Positions 44,301 through 52,845 of a stretch of 64,000 nt of DNA are shown piece after piece. Position 1 is the first letter of the stretch; every line of letters starts with the position of its first letter. The DNA lies in contig NZ_JBITMQ010000001.1 of assembly GCF_044466355.1 (NCBI RefSeq), positions 1,302,001 to 1,366,000 of the forward strand. Reading direction: 5' to 3'. The notes beneath the pieces were generated by a model. That model had not been told where the DNA came from and made no database searches. It saw only the letters and a program-made list of their open reading frames with translations. A program made the translations under genes and the position numbers. The stretch is from Actinophytocola sp044466355. Lineage in GTDB: Bacteria; Actinomycetota; Actinomycetes; Mycobacteriales; Pseudonocardiaceae.

Positions 44301-46821
44301 CGGTGGTGTGCCGGAGCGGATCGTGCACGCCGCCGCGCTCGACGCGGACCCGGCGGGCACCGACCTCGGCCGCGCGTGGCAGGCGCAGGACTCGGGGTTC
44401 TTCTCGCTGCTCGCACTCGTGCAGGCACTGGCAGGCCGGGACGTGCCCGGCCCGGTGCGGCTCGACGTGCTGTCCTCGGGTACCGAGGACGTGGTCGGCG
44501 GCGAGCTGACCCGCCCCGAACAGGCCACCCTCGACGGCATCGCCAGGGTGGCGCCGCTCGAACTGCCCTGGCTGACCGTCCGCCGCATCGACGCGCCTGC
44601 CGACCACGCGGACGCGGCACGCGTCGCCGTCGAACTGTGCGCGGACCCCGACAGCGCGGAACGCGAGGACACCGGGGGCACCATCGCACTGCGCGGCGGA
44701 CGCCGCTGGACCCGCGGCTACCGAGAGGTCCGGCTGACCGGCGACCGCTCCGGCGTACTCCGCGACGGCGGCCGGTACCTCGTCACCGGTGGTCTCGGCG
44801 GTGTCGGCATCTCCGTCGCCGAGGACCTCGCGAACCGGCACCGCGCGCGGCTCGTGCTGCTGTCCCGCACCGGGCTCCCGGACCGCGCCGACTGGGACCG
44901 CCACCTCGCCGTCCACGGCACCGCGGGCCGGACCGGCCGGGCGATCGCGGCCATCCGGCGGATGGAGGCCGCGGGCGCGACGGTGCTCGTCGCGGCCGCC
45001 GACGTGACCGACCCCGCCGCGCTGCGGGCCGTGCGTGCGCGCGTGGTCGCCGAGCTGGGTGGGCTGGACGGCATCGTGCACGCGGCCGGCCTGCCGGGCG
45101 GTGGCATGGCGGAGGTGAAGGAGCGGGCGGTCGCGGTCGACGTGCTCGCCCCCAAGCTGGCGGGCACGCTCGCGCTGCGGCAGGCGTTCGGCGACCTGCC
45201 GATGGACTTCGTCGTGCTGTGCTCGTCGGTGACCGGCGTCGTCGGTGGTTTCGGCCAGGTCGACTACTGCGCGGCCAACGCGTTCCTCGACGCGTACGCC
45301 CGCGGCGACCACGGCTGGCCCTGCCGGGTGCTGTCGGTGGACTGGGGCGGGTGGCTCGAGGTCGGCATGGCCGTGGAGACCGGCGCGCCGTCCGCCGAAC
45401 CGGACCTGGTCGCACTTGGCGACCTCGACCACCCGGTGCTGGCGCACCGCGGCGCGCACGCGTGCTGGGGCACGATCGACCCGTCGGCGCTGTGGCTTCT
45501 CGACGAGCACCGGATCGCCGGAGTGGGCGTGGTGCCCGGAACCGGCCACCTGGACTGCGCCCGAGCCGCGCTCACCGCCTGGCTGCCCGCGCCGGACGAG
45601 CACGCTGTGCTGGAGCTGTCGGACGTGGCGTTCCTCGAGCCGCTGTCCGTGCCGGACGGCACGGTCGCCGAGTACCGCGTCGAGTTGGCGGCCGACGACG
45701 CCGGTGCGCGGTTCGTCGTCACCAGCAGACGGGCGGGCGTGCGGCGCGAACACGTGCGCGGCGTGGGCCGCTGGGTGCGGTCGGCGGCGCCGCCGGACGT
45801 CGACCTGGCCGCGCTGCGCACACGCTGCGGCCCGGTCGCCGACGACGGCTCCGGTGACGGCGCCGACAACCCGTTCCGGACCGGTGGGCGCACCAGCATG
45901 CTCGCGTTCGGCCCGCGCTGGGCCGCGCTCGGTGAGACCCGCGCGGGCGGCGGTGAGGAGCTTGCCGAGGTGCGCGCACCCGAGGCGGCGCTCACCGACC
46001 TGGACCGGTGGGTGCTGCACCCCGCGTTGCTCGACGTCGCCACCTCGTTCGGCGGCCGGGGCGAGGGCTCGTACCTGCCGCTGAGCTACGGCCGGGTGAC
46101 CATCCGCGGCCCGCTGCCCGAACGGCTGGTCAGCCACCTCCGCTACACCGGTGACAGCGCGGACTCCGGCGTCCTCACCGCCGACCTGACGCTGCTCGAC
46201 GAGTCCGGCGCCGAACTGGTGTCGATCGCCGACTTCGTGCTGCGCCGGGTCGACACCGCCGCGGTGTCCTCCGGTGTCACCGGGTCCGGACAGGCGCCGG
46301 CAGGTCAGGCCGCCCCCGCCGACGAGCGCGGGATCCGGCCCGTGGACGGCGCCGAGGCGCTGCGCCGCGTCCTGGCCACCGACCTCGGCCCGCAGGTCGT
46401 CGTCAACACCGAGACCGTCGCCGAGCTGGTGGCCCGCATCCGGAACACCACCACCGAGTCGATCGCCGCCGAGGACGCGGCGGCGGCCGAACCGGCCGAC
46501 GACGACACCGACACCCCAGCCGACGCGCCTGTCCAGGCCACCGAGCTGGAGGCCACGATCGCCGGGGTGTGGGCCCGGATGCTCGGCGTGGAGCGGGTCG
46601 GGGTCGACGACGACTTCTTCGACCTCGGCGGCAACTCGCTCGTGGCCGTGCAGCTGATCGCCCAGCTGCGCAAGGCGGTGGGCGTCCGCCTGCCGATGCG
46701 CGTCCTGTTCGAGCAGCCGACGGTCTCGGGACTGGCCGTCCGCGTCGAACAGCTGCGCGCCAAGGACCGTGCCGAGGACGGCGGCGCGATCCCGAAACTC
46801 GCCCGGCGCCCGAAGTCCTGA
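41365..46821 (+). CDS. Type I PKS module KS-AT-KR-DH-ACP
   Basis: ATG 41365 overlaps the upstream stop and has CAGGAG upstream; 1818 residues. The KS is complete (Cys185 in TACSTSL, EAHGTGT, KSNIGH). The AT (about 530-845) has GHSVGEY with Ser635 and HAFH at 732-735, the usual malonyl-CoA signature. The KR (about 900-1330) has GGLGGVG at 1142-1148 and Tyr1301 (VDYCAAN). It lacks an LDD motif (HAAGLPGGG), so its stereotype is not clear. A DH-like double hotdog follows the KR (about 1355-1640), with HRIAGVGVVP starting at His1382 and HPALLDVATS. ACP Ser1758 (GGNSL). The order KR then DH is the reverse of the usual order. It should add one malonate unit and reduce it to a beta-hydroxy or alkene state. 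Confidence 0.93.
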   Translation: MNHRGIDTDGVEPIAIVGMAARVPGANDVDQFWHNLVDGVESITFYTREEQLALGVTEDELDDPSWVSAAPVVDRMEYVDAGLFGMTAREADLTNPQHRLFLEVTHTALEHAGYDPHNHAGSVGVYAGTGADHYQWTNLARNAALWDAAAGNLGISSSNSPDYVATLVSYKLNLRGPSLTVHTACSTSLVAVHLAVESLRNGECDMAIGGGVCVELPHGRGYQGLEGYTSPDGHCRPFDARANGTLWGSGAGVVVLKRLSDALADGDTVHGMILGNAINNDGADKVAFSAPSVAGQVGCVAQAIGVAGIDPRTVGYVEAHGTGTALGDPIEVAALSAAYGQGSSGNPEDRQWCGLGSVKSNIGHLSQAAGVVGLIKAVLALEHRLIPPTINFDTVNPAIDLENSPFHITTALSKWQTDGTPRRAGVSSFGIGGTNAHLVLQEAPDVPVRRPGTHPAHLLAVSAHDATALAAACERLAGHLERNPDADLTDVAYTLRAGRTAHPHRAIVVVRDPEEAVDALRDRRLRSGLIADVPPDVALLFTGQGAQYAGMGAELYRSEPVFRDAIDECAELLAPELDGTDVRDLVFPPEADRESADELLRQTRFAQPALFALEYALAALWRDRGLSPEAMIGHSVGEYVAATIAGVFTLPDALRLVATRGRLMQAMPPGEMLAVQLGEDAVAPLLDGTGVAVATVNAPGTCVVAGPAEGIAEVADALSARGVSGKRLRTSHAFHSPMMDPVLDEFAAAVAAVDRQVPSVRFLSNVTGDWITDEQATDPAYWASHLRSPVRFGACVATLLASGTWALVECGPGRQLAGLARKQLPKDALAVHSLPGQNERAGAVATLYTAAGQLWVGGVQTDLFGPPGRRVPLPTYPYQRVRHWVEPDPPSSAPAAPLSAATTAPRRGPLPLDEWFAVPSWQQLAPLSGPAMATGEWLVIADGRRGAELAAALRAAGAAVTEVPPDRLADRAACETLIAGGVPERIVHAAALDADPAGTDLGRAWQAQDSGFFSLLALVQALAGRDVPGPVRLDVLSSGTEDVVGGELTRPEQATLDGIARVAPLELPWLTVRRIDAPADHADAARVAVELCADPDSAEREDTGGTIALRGGRRWTRGYREVRLTGDRSGVLRDGGRYLVTGGLGGVGISVAEDLANRHRARLVLLSRTGLPDRADWDRHLAVHGTAGRTGRAIAAIRRMEAAGATVLVAAADVTDPAALRAVRARVVAELGGLDGIVHAAGLPGGGMAEVKERAVAVDVLAPKLAGTLALRQAFGDLPMDFVVLCSSVTGVVGGFGQVDYCAANAFLDAYARGDHGWPCRVLSVDWGGWLEVGMAVETGAPSAEPDLVALGDLDHPVLAHRGAHACWGTIDPSALWLLDEHRIAGVGVVPGTGHLDCARAALTAWLPAPDEHAVLELSDVAFLEPLSVPDGTVAEYRVELAADDAGARFVVTSRRAGVRREHVRGVGRWVRSAAPPDVDLAALRTRCGPVADDGSGDGADNPFRTGGRTSMLAFGPRWAALGETRAGGGEELAEVRAPEAALTDLDRWVLHPALLDVATSFGGRGEGSYLPLSYGRVTIRGPLPERLVSHLRYTGDSADSGVLTADLTLLDESGAELVSIADFVLRRVDTAAVSSGVTGSGQAPAGQAAPADERGIRPVDGAEALRRVLATDLGPQVVVNTETVAELVARIRNTTTESIAAEDAAAAEPADDDTDTPADAPVQATELEATIAGVWARMLGVERVGVDDDFFDLGGNSLVAVQLIAQLRKAVGVRLPMRVLFEQPTVSGLAVRVEQLRAKDRAEDGGAIPKLARRPKS

Positions 46822-46843
46822 TCGAGAGCAACAGGAGGAGACC

Positions 46844-47035
46844 ATGTCGGACGAGTTCGCCGTGGTGATCAACGACGAGGAGCAGTACTCGATCTGGCCC
46901 GGCGACCGGCCGTGCCCCGCGGGCTGGCGGGCCACCGGGTTCACCGGCACCCGCGAGGAGTGCGTCGCGCACGTGGACGAGGTGTGGACCGACATGCGGC
47001 CGCGCAGCCTCCGCGCGGCGATGACGGAGGAGTGA
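46844..47035 (+). CDS. MbtH-like protein
   Basis: A 63-residue protein from ATG 46844 (AGGAGGAG upstream). It has the family hallmarks N-x-E-x-QYSIWP (residues 10-18), PAGWRATG (25-32) and WTDMRPRSLR (48-57). MbtH-like proteins bind and activate NRPS adenylation domains. It sits immediately upstream of the C-A-T-C gene with a 1-nt gap and could serve several A domains in the cluster. Confidence 0.97.
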   Translation: MSDEFAVVINDEEQYSIWPGDRPCPAGWRATGFTGTREECVAHVDEVWTDMRPRSLRAAMTEE

Positions 47036-47036
47036 C

Positions 47037-50000
47037 GTGACCACGCAGCCGACCGCGGACCCGGCCGTGGCGCCCGCCGACCCGGCGGCCCCGGAGGAAC
47101 TGCCGGCGTCCTTCGCCCAGGAACGCCTGTGGTTCGCCACCGAGCTGGCACCCGACGTCGCGGTCTACAACATCGCGTTCCCGTTCCCGATGCCCGGCGG
47201 ATACGACCGGAACCGGCTCGAGCTCGCGCTGCGCCTGCTGGTCGACCGGCACGAGACGCTGCGTTCGTCACTGGCCGCGCGTGACGGCCGGGTGTGCCAG
47301 CTCGTGCACGAGCGGGTGCCGTTCGAGCTGGCCGAGTCCGACCTCACCGCCGTACGGGAGGACGAGGTCACGGCGGCGGTGGGACGGCTGCTCGCGGCGG
47401 ACGGCGCCAGAACCTTCGACCTGGCGCGGGCACCGCTGTGGCGGGCACGGGCCATGCGGCGCCCGGGGGAGCGGTGGCTGCTCGGGTTCGTCGTGCACCA
47501 CGCGATGTTCGACGCGCAGTCGGTGTGGAACCTGGTGTCCGAGCTGACCGAGCTGTACCGCGCCGCCACCGAGGACCGGCCCGCGCAGCTGCCCGAGCTC
47601 GACATCCAGTACGCCGACTTCGCCGCGTGGCAGCGAGGTCGCCTCGACGGCGGTGAGCTCGACGACGACCTGGCCTACTGGCGTGACCGGCTCGCGGACC
47701 TGCCGCCGGAGATCGGGCTGCCCACCGACCGGCCACGCCCGCCACGTGCCACCTACCGCGGCGACGACGTGTGGTTCACGGTGCCCGCCGACGACCACCG
47801 GGCGGTGACCGGGTTCGCGCGATCGGCGGGCACCACCGACTACGCGGTGCTGCTCGCCGCGTTCGTCGCCGTGCTGCACCGGCTGTCCGGGCAGCCCGAC
47901 GTCGTGGTCGGCTGCCCGGTCGCGGGCCGCGACCGGGAGGAGGTGGTGCCGCTGCTCGGCATGTTCGTCAACCAGCTCGTGCTGCGCACCGACTGCGGGG
48001 GCGACCCGACCTTCCGCGAGCTCGTGGCCAGGACCACCGACACCGTGCGGTCCGCGCTGCGCCACTCGGAGGTGCCGTTCGACCGGCTCGTCGACGCCCT
48101 CGCGCCGGAGCGCGACCCCGGCCGTGCCCCGCTGTACCAGGTGGTGCTGAACCTGATCCCGATGATCGGGGCCGCGCAGACCGGCACCGGCACCGCGAAG
48201 GTCGACCTGATCATGGACCTGGCCGGCGCGCAGGACGGCGAGCTGAACGGCAGGCTCGAGTACGCCATCGACCTGTTCGACGAACCGACCGCCCGCGCGC
48301 TCGCCGACCGGTTCACCGGGCTGCTGCGGGCCGCGGTCGCCGCACCGGACACCCCGCTGCACCGGCTGCCGCTGTTGCTGCCCGGCGAGGACGCGCGGCT
48401 GCTCGCCGCCGCCACCCCCGCCACGACGCGGGAACCGGCGGGCGACACCGTCCTCGACCGCATCGCGTCGGCCACCACCTTGGTCGTGGCCGACTCGGCG
48501 GGGAACCGGCTCACCCACCGCGAGCTGCTCGGGCGGGCGCACGCGCTCGCGCACCGGCTCGTCGCCGCGGGCGCCGGGCCGGAGCGGCCGGTGGCGGTAC
48601 TGGTGGACAACAGCACAGACCTCGCGGTGGCCGTGCTCGGCGTGCTCACCGCGGGCGCGCCGTACCTGCCGCTGGACCCCGAGCACCCGGTCGAGCGGAC
48701 GCACGCGCAGCTCGCCGACGCCGGTGCGGTCGCCGTCGTCGCGGCCGGACCGTACGCCGACCGGATCGCACGCCCGGGTCTGCCGGTGCTGACACCGGAC
48801 GCGACCGAGGCCGCCGCCGGCCCCGATGTGCTCGTGCGGCCGGACACGCTCGCCTACCTGATCTACACCTCCGGTTCGACGGGCAGGCCGAAGGCCGTCG
48901 GCGTGACCCACCGGAACCTGACCGCCTACCTCGACGGGCTCGCCGACCTGCTCGGCCACCCGGAGCGTCCGGTGTGGACGTTGCCGCAACCGCTCACCTA
49001 CGACTTCGGTGTCACCGCGTTCTTCGGCGCGCTCACCGAGGGCGGCACCCTGCACCTGGTCGCGCGCGAGCACGCCACCGACGCGGCCTGGCTCGCCGCG
49101 CACCTCGCCCGGGACGGTGTCGAGTACCTCAAGCTCACCCCGTCGCACCTGACCGCGCTGCTCGACAGCGCCCGGGAAGCGGCCGCGTTGCTGCCCCGGC
49201 GGGCGCTGCTACTCGGCGGTGAAGCGGCCGGCGCCGACCTCGTGCGCGACCTGCGCACCCGGGTCGCCGTGTTCAACCACTACGGGCCGACCGAGACCAC
49301 GGTGGGCGTGCTGGCGCTGCCCGCCGACTGGGAACCTCGCCCGCTCGGCCCGGTCACGCCGATCGGCCGGCCACTGACCCACGCCCGCGCCCACGTGCTC
49401 GACGAGCACGGCCTGCCGGTGCCCGACGGCGTCAGCGGCGAGCTGTACGTCGGCGGCGACACGGTGGCCCGTGGCTACCTCGGCAGGCCAGGGCTCACGG
49501 CCGACCGGTTCGTCCCCGACCCGTTCGGCGGACGGCCGGGTGCGCGGCTGTACCGCACCGGCGACCGGGTGCGGCGGCTGGCGGACGGCTCGATCGAGTT
49601 CCTGGGGCGCGTCGACGACCAGGTGAAGATCCGCGGCTTCCGCGTGGAGCCGGGGGAGGTGCGGGCCGTGCTGGCCGCCCACCCCGACGTCGCCGACTGC
49701 GCCGTGGTGGCGTCCGAACGGGACGGCACCACCGGACTGGTCGCCTACCTGGTGCCCGCGACCGGTGCCGACGCCGCGGGGCTCGCGGAACGGGTCCGAG
49801 AGCACGCGGCCGCCGCGGTGCCCGCGCACATGCTGCCCGCGGTCACCGCCGTGCTCGACGAGTTGCCGTTGACCCCGCACGGCAAGCTCGACCGGGCTCG
49901 GTTGCCGGAGCCCGCGGCCGAGGACGACGGGGACGCGATCGACCGGGACGCACCCGTCGGCGAGCTGGAAGAGGTGATCGCCGGCCTGTTCCGCACGCTG

Positions 50001-51551
50001 CTGCGCCGCGACCAGGTGGGACGCACCGACCACTTCATGGCCATCGGCGGGCACTCGCTGCTGGCGATCCAGCTGATGACCAGGATCCGCAAGGCGTTCG
50101 GGGTGGCGCTGCCGCTGCCGGTCGTGTTCGAGGAGCCGACCGTGGCGGCACTCGCCGCCGCGGTGGCGGGCAGGCTGCGATCCGGGGAGCTGCCACCGAT
50201 CGAGCCCGCGCCGGATCCGGCTCCCGCCTCCTACGGCGAGCAGCGGCTGTGGTTCCTCGACCAGCTCAGCCCGGGTGTGCCGCTGCACAACGTGCAGTTC
50301 CTGCGACGGCTGACGGGCCCGCTCGACCCGGCCGTGCTGGAACGGGCGCTGCACGTCGTGATCCAACGGCACGACGTGCTGCGCACCCGGTTCGCGGTCA
50401 CACCGGACGGCCTGGTCCGGGCGGTCGACGACGACCCGGACCTGCCGCTGGAGGTCGTCGACCTCAGCGGGCTCGGCGAACAGGAGCGCGAACGGGAGCG
50501 GGCGCGGCTGCTCGAGGAACGCAGCGCGAGGCCGTTCGCACTCACCAGGGAACTGCCGCTGCGGATGCTGCTGGTGCGGCTCGGCCCGGAGCTCCACCAG
50601 CTGCTGCTGACCGTGCACCACGCGGTGTTCGACGGCCCGTCCGTCGAGGTGGTGTCGGCGGAGCTGGCCGAGCTGTACCCGGCGCTGCGCGACGGCCGCG
50701 AGCCTCGGCTGCCCGAACTGCCCGTCCGCTACGGCGACTTCGCCGCCTGGCAGCGGTCCGCGGTCACCGGGGAACTGGGCGGCCGCCAGCTGGCGTACTG
50801 GCGGGAACGGCTCGCGGGGATGCCCGGCGTGCTCGCGCTGCCGACCGATCGGCCACGTCCGTCGCGTCTCGCCGCCACCGGAGCACACCTGCGGTTCGGT
50901 GTCCCGCCCGAGGTCGCCGACCGGTTGCGGACGCTGGGCGGGGCCGAGGGCGCCACCCTGTTCATGGTGACCGTCGCCTGCTATGCCGAGTTGCTCCGCC
51001 GCCGCACCGGCCAGACCGACCTGGCGATCGCCGTGCCGATGATCACCCGGCCACGTCCTGAGCTGGAGCCGCTCGTCGGGTTCTTCGTCAACACCCTGGT
51101 GCTGCGGGTCGACACCGCGGGCGGGCCGACCGTCCGCGAGTTGGTGCGCCGGGTGCGGCCGCGCACCATCGAGGCGTACACCAACGCCGACGTGCCGTTC
51201 GAGGCGCTGGTCGAGGAGCTCGGCGTGGCGCGCGACCCGAGCACGACCCCGCTGGTGCAGACGATGTTCATGCTCGCCGACGATCGACGTGCGCTGCCGG
51301 TCGACCTCGGCGGGGTGGCGATGGAGTTCGAACCGCTCGGGCAACCCGCCGCCAAGTTCGACCTGATGCTGTACCTGTGGCGGCGCCCCGACGGGCTGAC
51401 CGGCGTCGCCGAGTACCGGCCGGACCTGTTCGACGAGGCGACGGTGCGTCACCTGGTCGACGAGTACACCGCGCTGCTCGCCGCCGCGGTCGCCGAGCCG
51501 GACGTCCCGCTGGCCCGGCTGGGAGAGGGGACCGACGATGACGGCAGCTGA
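47037..51551 (+). CDS. NRPS protein, C-A-T-C, predicted Asp-activating
   Basis: A 1504-residue protein from GTG 47037 (GGAGGAG upstream). The first C domain (about 20-430) has HHAMFDA at 154-160, with Ala where the motif ends in Gly. The A domain (about 440-950) has A3 YTSGSTGRPKAV and A5 NHYGPTETT. Its by-eye code DFTKLGHVGK is very close to Asp codes (DLTKVGHIGK). T domain GGHSL with Ser1007. The second C domain (about 1055-1490) has an intact HHAVFDG at 1194-1200. The protein ends after this C with no carrier, so that domain must use a T on another protein. The SyrP-like dioxygenase three genes on supports hydroxylation of the T-bound Asp. It is preceded by the MbtH gene and overlaps the MFS gene by 14 nt. 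Confidence 0.93.
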   Translation: MTTQPTADPAVAPADPAAPEELPASFAQERLWFATELAPDVAVYNIAFPFPMPGGYDRNRLELALRLLVDRHETLRSSLAARDGRVCQLVHERVPFELAESDLTAVREDEVTAAVGRLLAADGARTFDLARAPLWRARAMRRPGERWLLGFVVHHAMFDAQSVWNLVSELTELYRAATEDRPAQLPELDIQYADFAAWQRGRLDGGELDDDLAYWRDRLADLPPEIGLPTDRPRPPRATYRGDDVWFTVPADDHRAVTGFARSAGTTDYAVLLAAFVAVLHRLSGQPDVVVGCPVAGRDREEVVPLLGMFVNQLVLRTDCGGDPTFRELVARTTDTVRSALRHSEVPFDRLVDALAPERDPGRAPLYQVVLNLIPMIGAAQTGTGTAKVDLIMDLAGAQDGELNGRLEYAIDLFDEPTARALADRFTGLLRAAVAAPDTPLHRLPLLLPGEDARLLAAATPATTREPAGDTVLDRIASATTLVVADSAGNRLTHRELLGRAHALAHRLVAAGAGPERPVAVLVDNSTDLAVAVLGVLTAGAPYLPLDPEHPVERTHAQLADAGAVAVVAAGPYADRIARPGLPVLTPDATEAAAGPDVLVRPDTLAYLIYTSGSTGRPKAVGVTHRNLTAYLDGLADLLGHPERPVWTLPQPLTYDFGVTAFFGALTEGGTLHLVAREHATDAAWLAAHLARDGVEYLKLTPSHLTALLDSAREAAALLPRRALLLGGEAAGADLVRDLRTRVAVFNHYGPTETTVGVLALPADWEPRPLGPVTPIGRPLTHARAHVLDEHGLPVPDGVSGELYVGGDTVARGYLGRPGLTADRFVPDPFGGRPGARLYRTGDRVRRLADGSIEFLGRVDDQVKIRGFRVEPGEVRAVLAAHPDVADCAVVASERDGTTGLVAYLVPATGADAAGLAERVREHAAAAVPAHMLPAVTAVLDELPLTPHGKLDRARLPEPAAEDDGDAIDRDAPVGELEEVIAGLFRTLLRRDQVGRTDHFMAIGGHSLLAIQLMTRIRKAFGVALPLPVVFEEPTVAALAAAVAGRLRSGELPPIEPAPDPAPASYGEQRLWFLDQLSPGVPLHNVQFLRRLTGPLDPAVLERALHVVIQRHDVLRTRFAVTPDGLVRAVDDDPDLPLEVVDLSGLGEQERERERARLLEERSARPFALTRELPLRMLLVRLGPELHQLLLTVHHAVFDGPSVEVVSAELAELYPALRDGREPRLPELPVRYGDFAAWQRSAVTGELGGRQLAYWRERLAGMPGVLALPTDRPRPSRLAATGAHLRFGVPPEVADRLRTLGGAEGATLFMVTVACYAELLRRRTGQTDLAIAVPMITRPRPELEPLVGFFVNTLVLRVDTAGGPTVRELVRRVRPRTIEAYTNADVPFEALVEELGVARDPSTTPLVQTMFMLADDRRALPVDLGGVAMEFEPLGQPAAKFDLMLYLWRRPDGLTGVAEYRPDLFDEATVRHLVDEYTALLAAAVAEPDVPLARLGEGTDDDGS

Positions 51552-52845
51552 GCCGACCGAGACCGAACCGGCCGGGACGCTCTGGCGGCACGCGGACTTC
51601 GTGAAGCTGTGGGCCGGCCAGACCCTCGCCATGTTCGGCGCGCAGATCACGCGGACCGTGCTGCCGCTGATCGCGGTCATCCTCCTCGACGCGTCCGCCA
51701 CCGACATGGGCATCCTGTCGTCGCTGTCGCAGCTGCCGTTCCTGCTGTTCCTGTTCGCCGGGGTGTGGGCGGACCGGGTGCGGCGCCGGCACGCGATGGT
51801 GTGGACCGACCTCGGCCGGTTCGCCCTGCTCGGGACGATCCCGGTGCTGTACCTGGCCGGGTGGCTGACCGTCGAGGTGCTGTGGGTCGTGATCTTCGCG
51901 ATCGGCGTGCTCGGCGTCATGTTCGAGACCGCCTACCACGCCTACCTGCCCGCGCTGGTCGGCCGCGAGTTCGTCGCGGAGGGCAACCAGAAGCTGGAGC
52001 TGAGCCGGTCGACCGCGCAGTTCGCCGGTCCTGGCATCGCGGGGCTCGCGGTCAACGCCGTCGCCTCGGCGCTGGTGCTGGTGGTGAGCGCGGCCACCTA
52101 CGTGGCCTCCGCCGTGCTGCTGATGTTCGTCCGCAGACCGGACACGCCGCCGCCGAGCCCGCAGGCGCGGCCGAACGCGTTCAAGGCGATCGGCGCGGGC
52201 CTGAGCTGGGTGCTGCGCCACCCGGTGCTGCGCACGATCACCGTGGCGACCGCCGTGTTCTGGTTCTTCTACAGCGCGCTGCAGGCCCTGTACGTGCTGT
52301 ACCTGGTCCGCGACCTCGACGTGCCCGCGGGCTGGGTCGCGGCGATCTTCGCCGCCGCGGGGCCGGGCGCGATGGTCGGCTCGTGGCTGTCGATCGCGGT
52401 GATGCGCAGGCTCGGGCTCGGCCGCACGGTGGTGTGGGGCGTGGGCGCCGCGACCTCGGTGCTGCTGCTGGTGCCGCTGTCCGGGTTCGCGGGCAGCCTG
52501 TGGCTGGTGATCGTGCTGCTGGCCGCGTCGCAGTTCGGCTACGGGTTGTTCTCCCAGATCGGCACGGTGATCCAGACGACGCTGCGGCAGGTGCTCACCC
52601 CGGACGACATGCAGGGCCGGGTGGTGGCCAGCCTGCGCGCGATGTCGCTGGCGATGGTGCCGGTCGGCGCGCTGCTCGGTGGCGTGCTGGCCGACGTGTT
52701 CGGGGTGGCGCCGGTGCTGTGGGCGGCGTCGATCGGCGCGCTGACGCCGGTGTTGGTGTACGCGACGTCGGTGATCCCGGGGATCCGGGAGCTGCCGACC
52801 GAGGAGGAGGCGGCCGCGATGGCGCCGGAGGTGCGGAAAGCATGA
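51538..52845 (+). CDS. MFS exporter (EntS-like)
   Basis: A 435-residue membrane protein with about 12 helices (FVKLWAGQTLAMFGAQITRT; FAGVWADRVRRR between TM2 and TM3). The layout fits the MFS_3/enterobactin-exporter-like family, which exports siderophores and other natural products. ATG 51538 follows GGGAGAGGGG. It lies within the 3' end of the C-A-T-C gene (14-nt overlap) and overlaps the dioxygenase start by 4 nt. Likely export of, and self-protection against, the cluster product. Confidence 0.9.
   Translation: MTAAEPTETEPAGTLWRHADFVKLWAGQTLAMFGAQITRTVLPLIAVILLDASATDMGILSSLSQLPFLLFLFAGVWADRVRRRHAMVWTDLGRFALLGTIPVLYLAGWLTVEVLWVVIFAIGVLGVMFETAYHAYLPALVGREFVAEGNQKLELSRSTAQFAGPGIAGLAVNAVASALVLVVSAATYVASAVLLMFVRRPDTPPPSPQARPNAFKAIGAGLSWVLRHPVLRTITVATAVFWFFYSALQALYVLYLVRDLDVPAGWVAAIFAAAGPGAMVGSWLSIAVMRRLGLGRTVVWGVGAATSVLLLVPLSGFAGSLWLVIVLLAASQFGYGLFSQIGTVIQTTLRQVLTPDDMQGRVVASLRAMSLAMVPVGALLGGVLADVFGVAPVLWAASIGALTPVLVYATSVIPGIRELPTEEEAAAMAPEVRKA

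Noticed and set aside
43555..47271. Long minus-strand frame opposite the PKS and MbtH genes; similar ones at 4586-7018, 8968-12402, 37889-41230 and 49209-51920
   Set aside because: Low-complexity Arg/Gly/Pro-rich translations without domains, antisense to genes with intact motifs.
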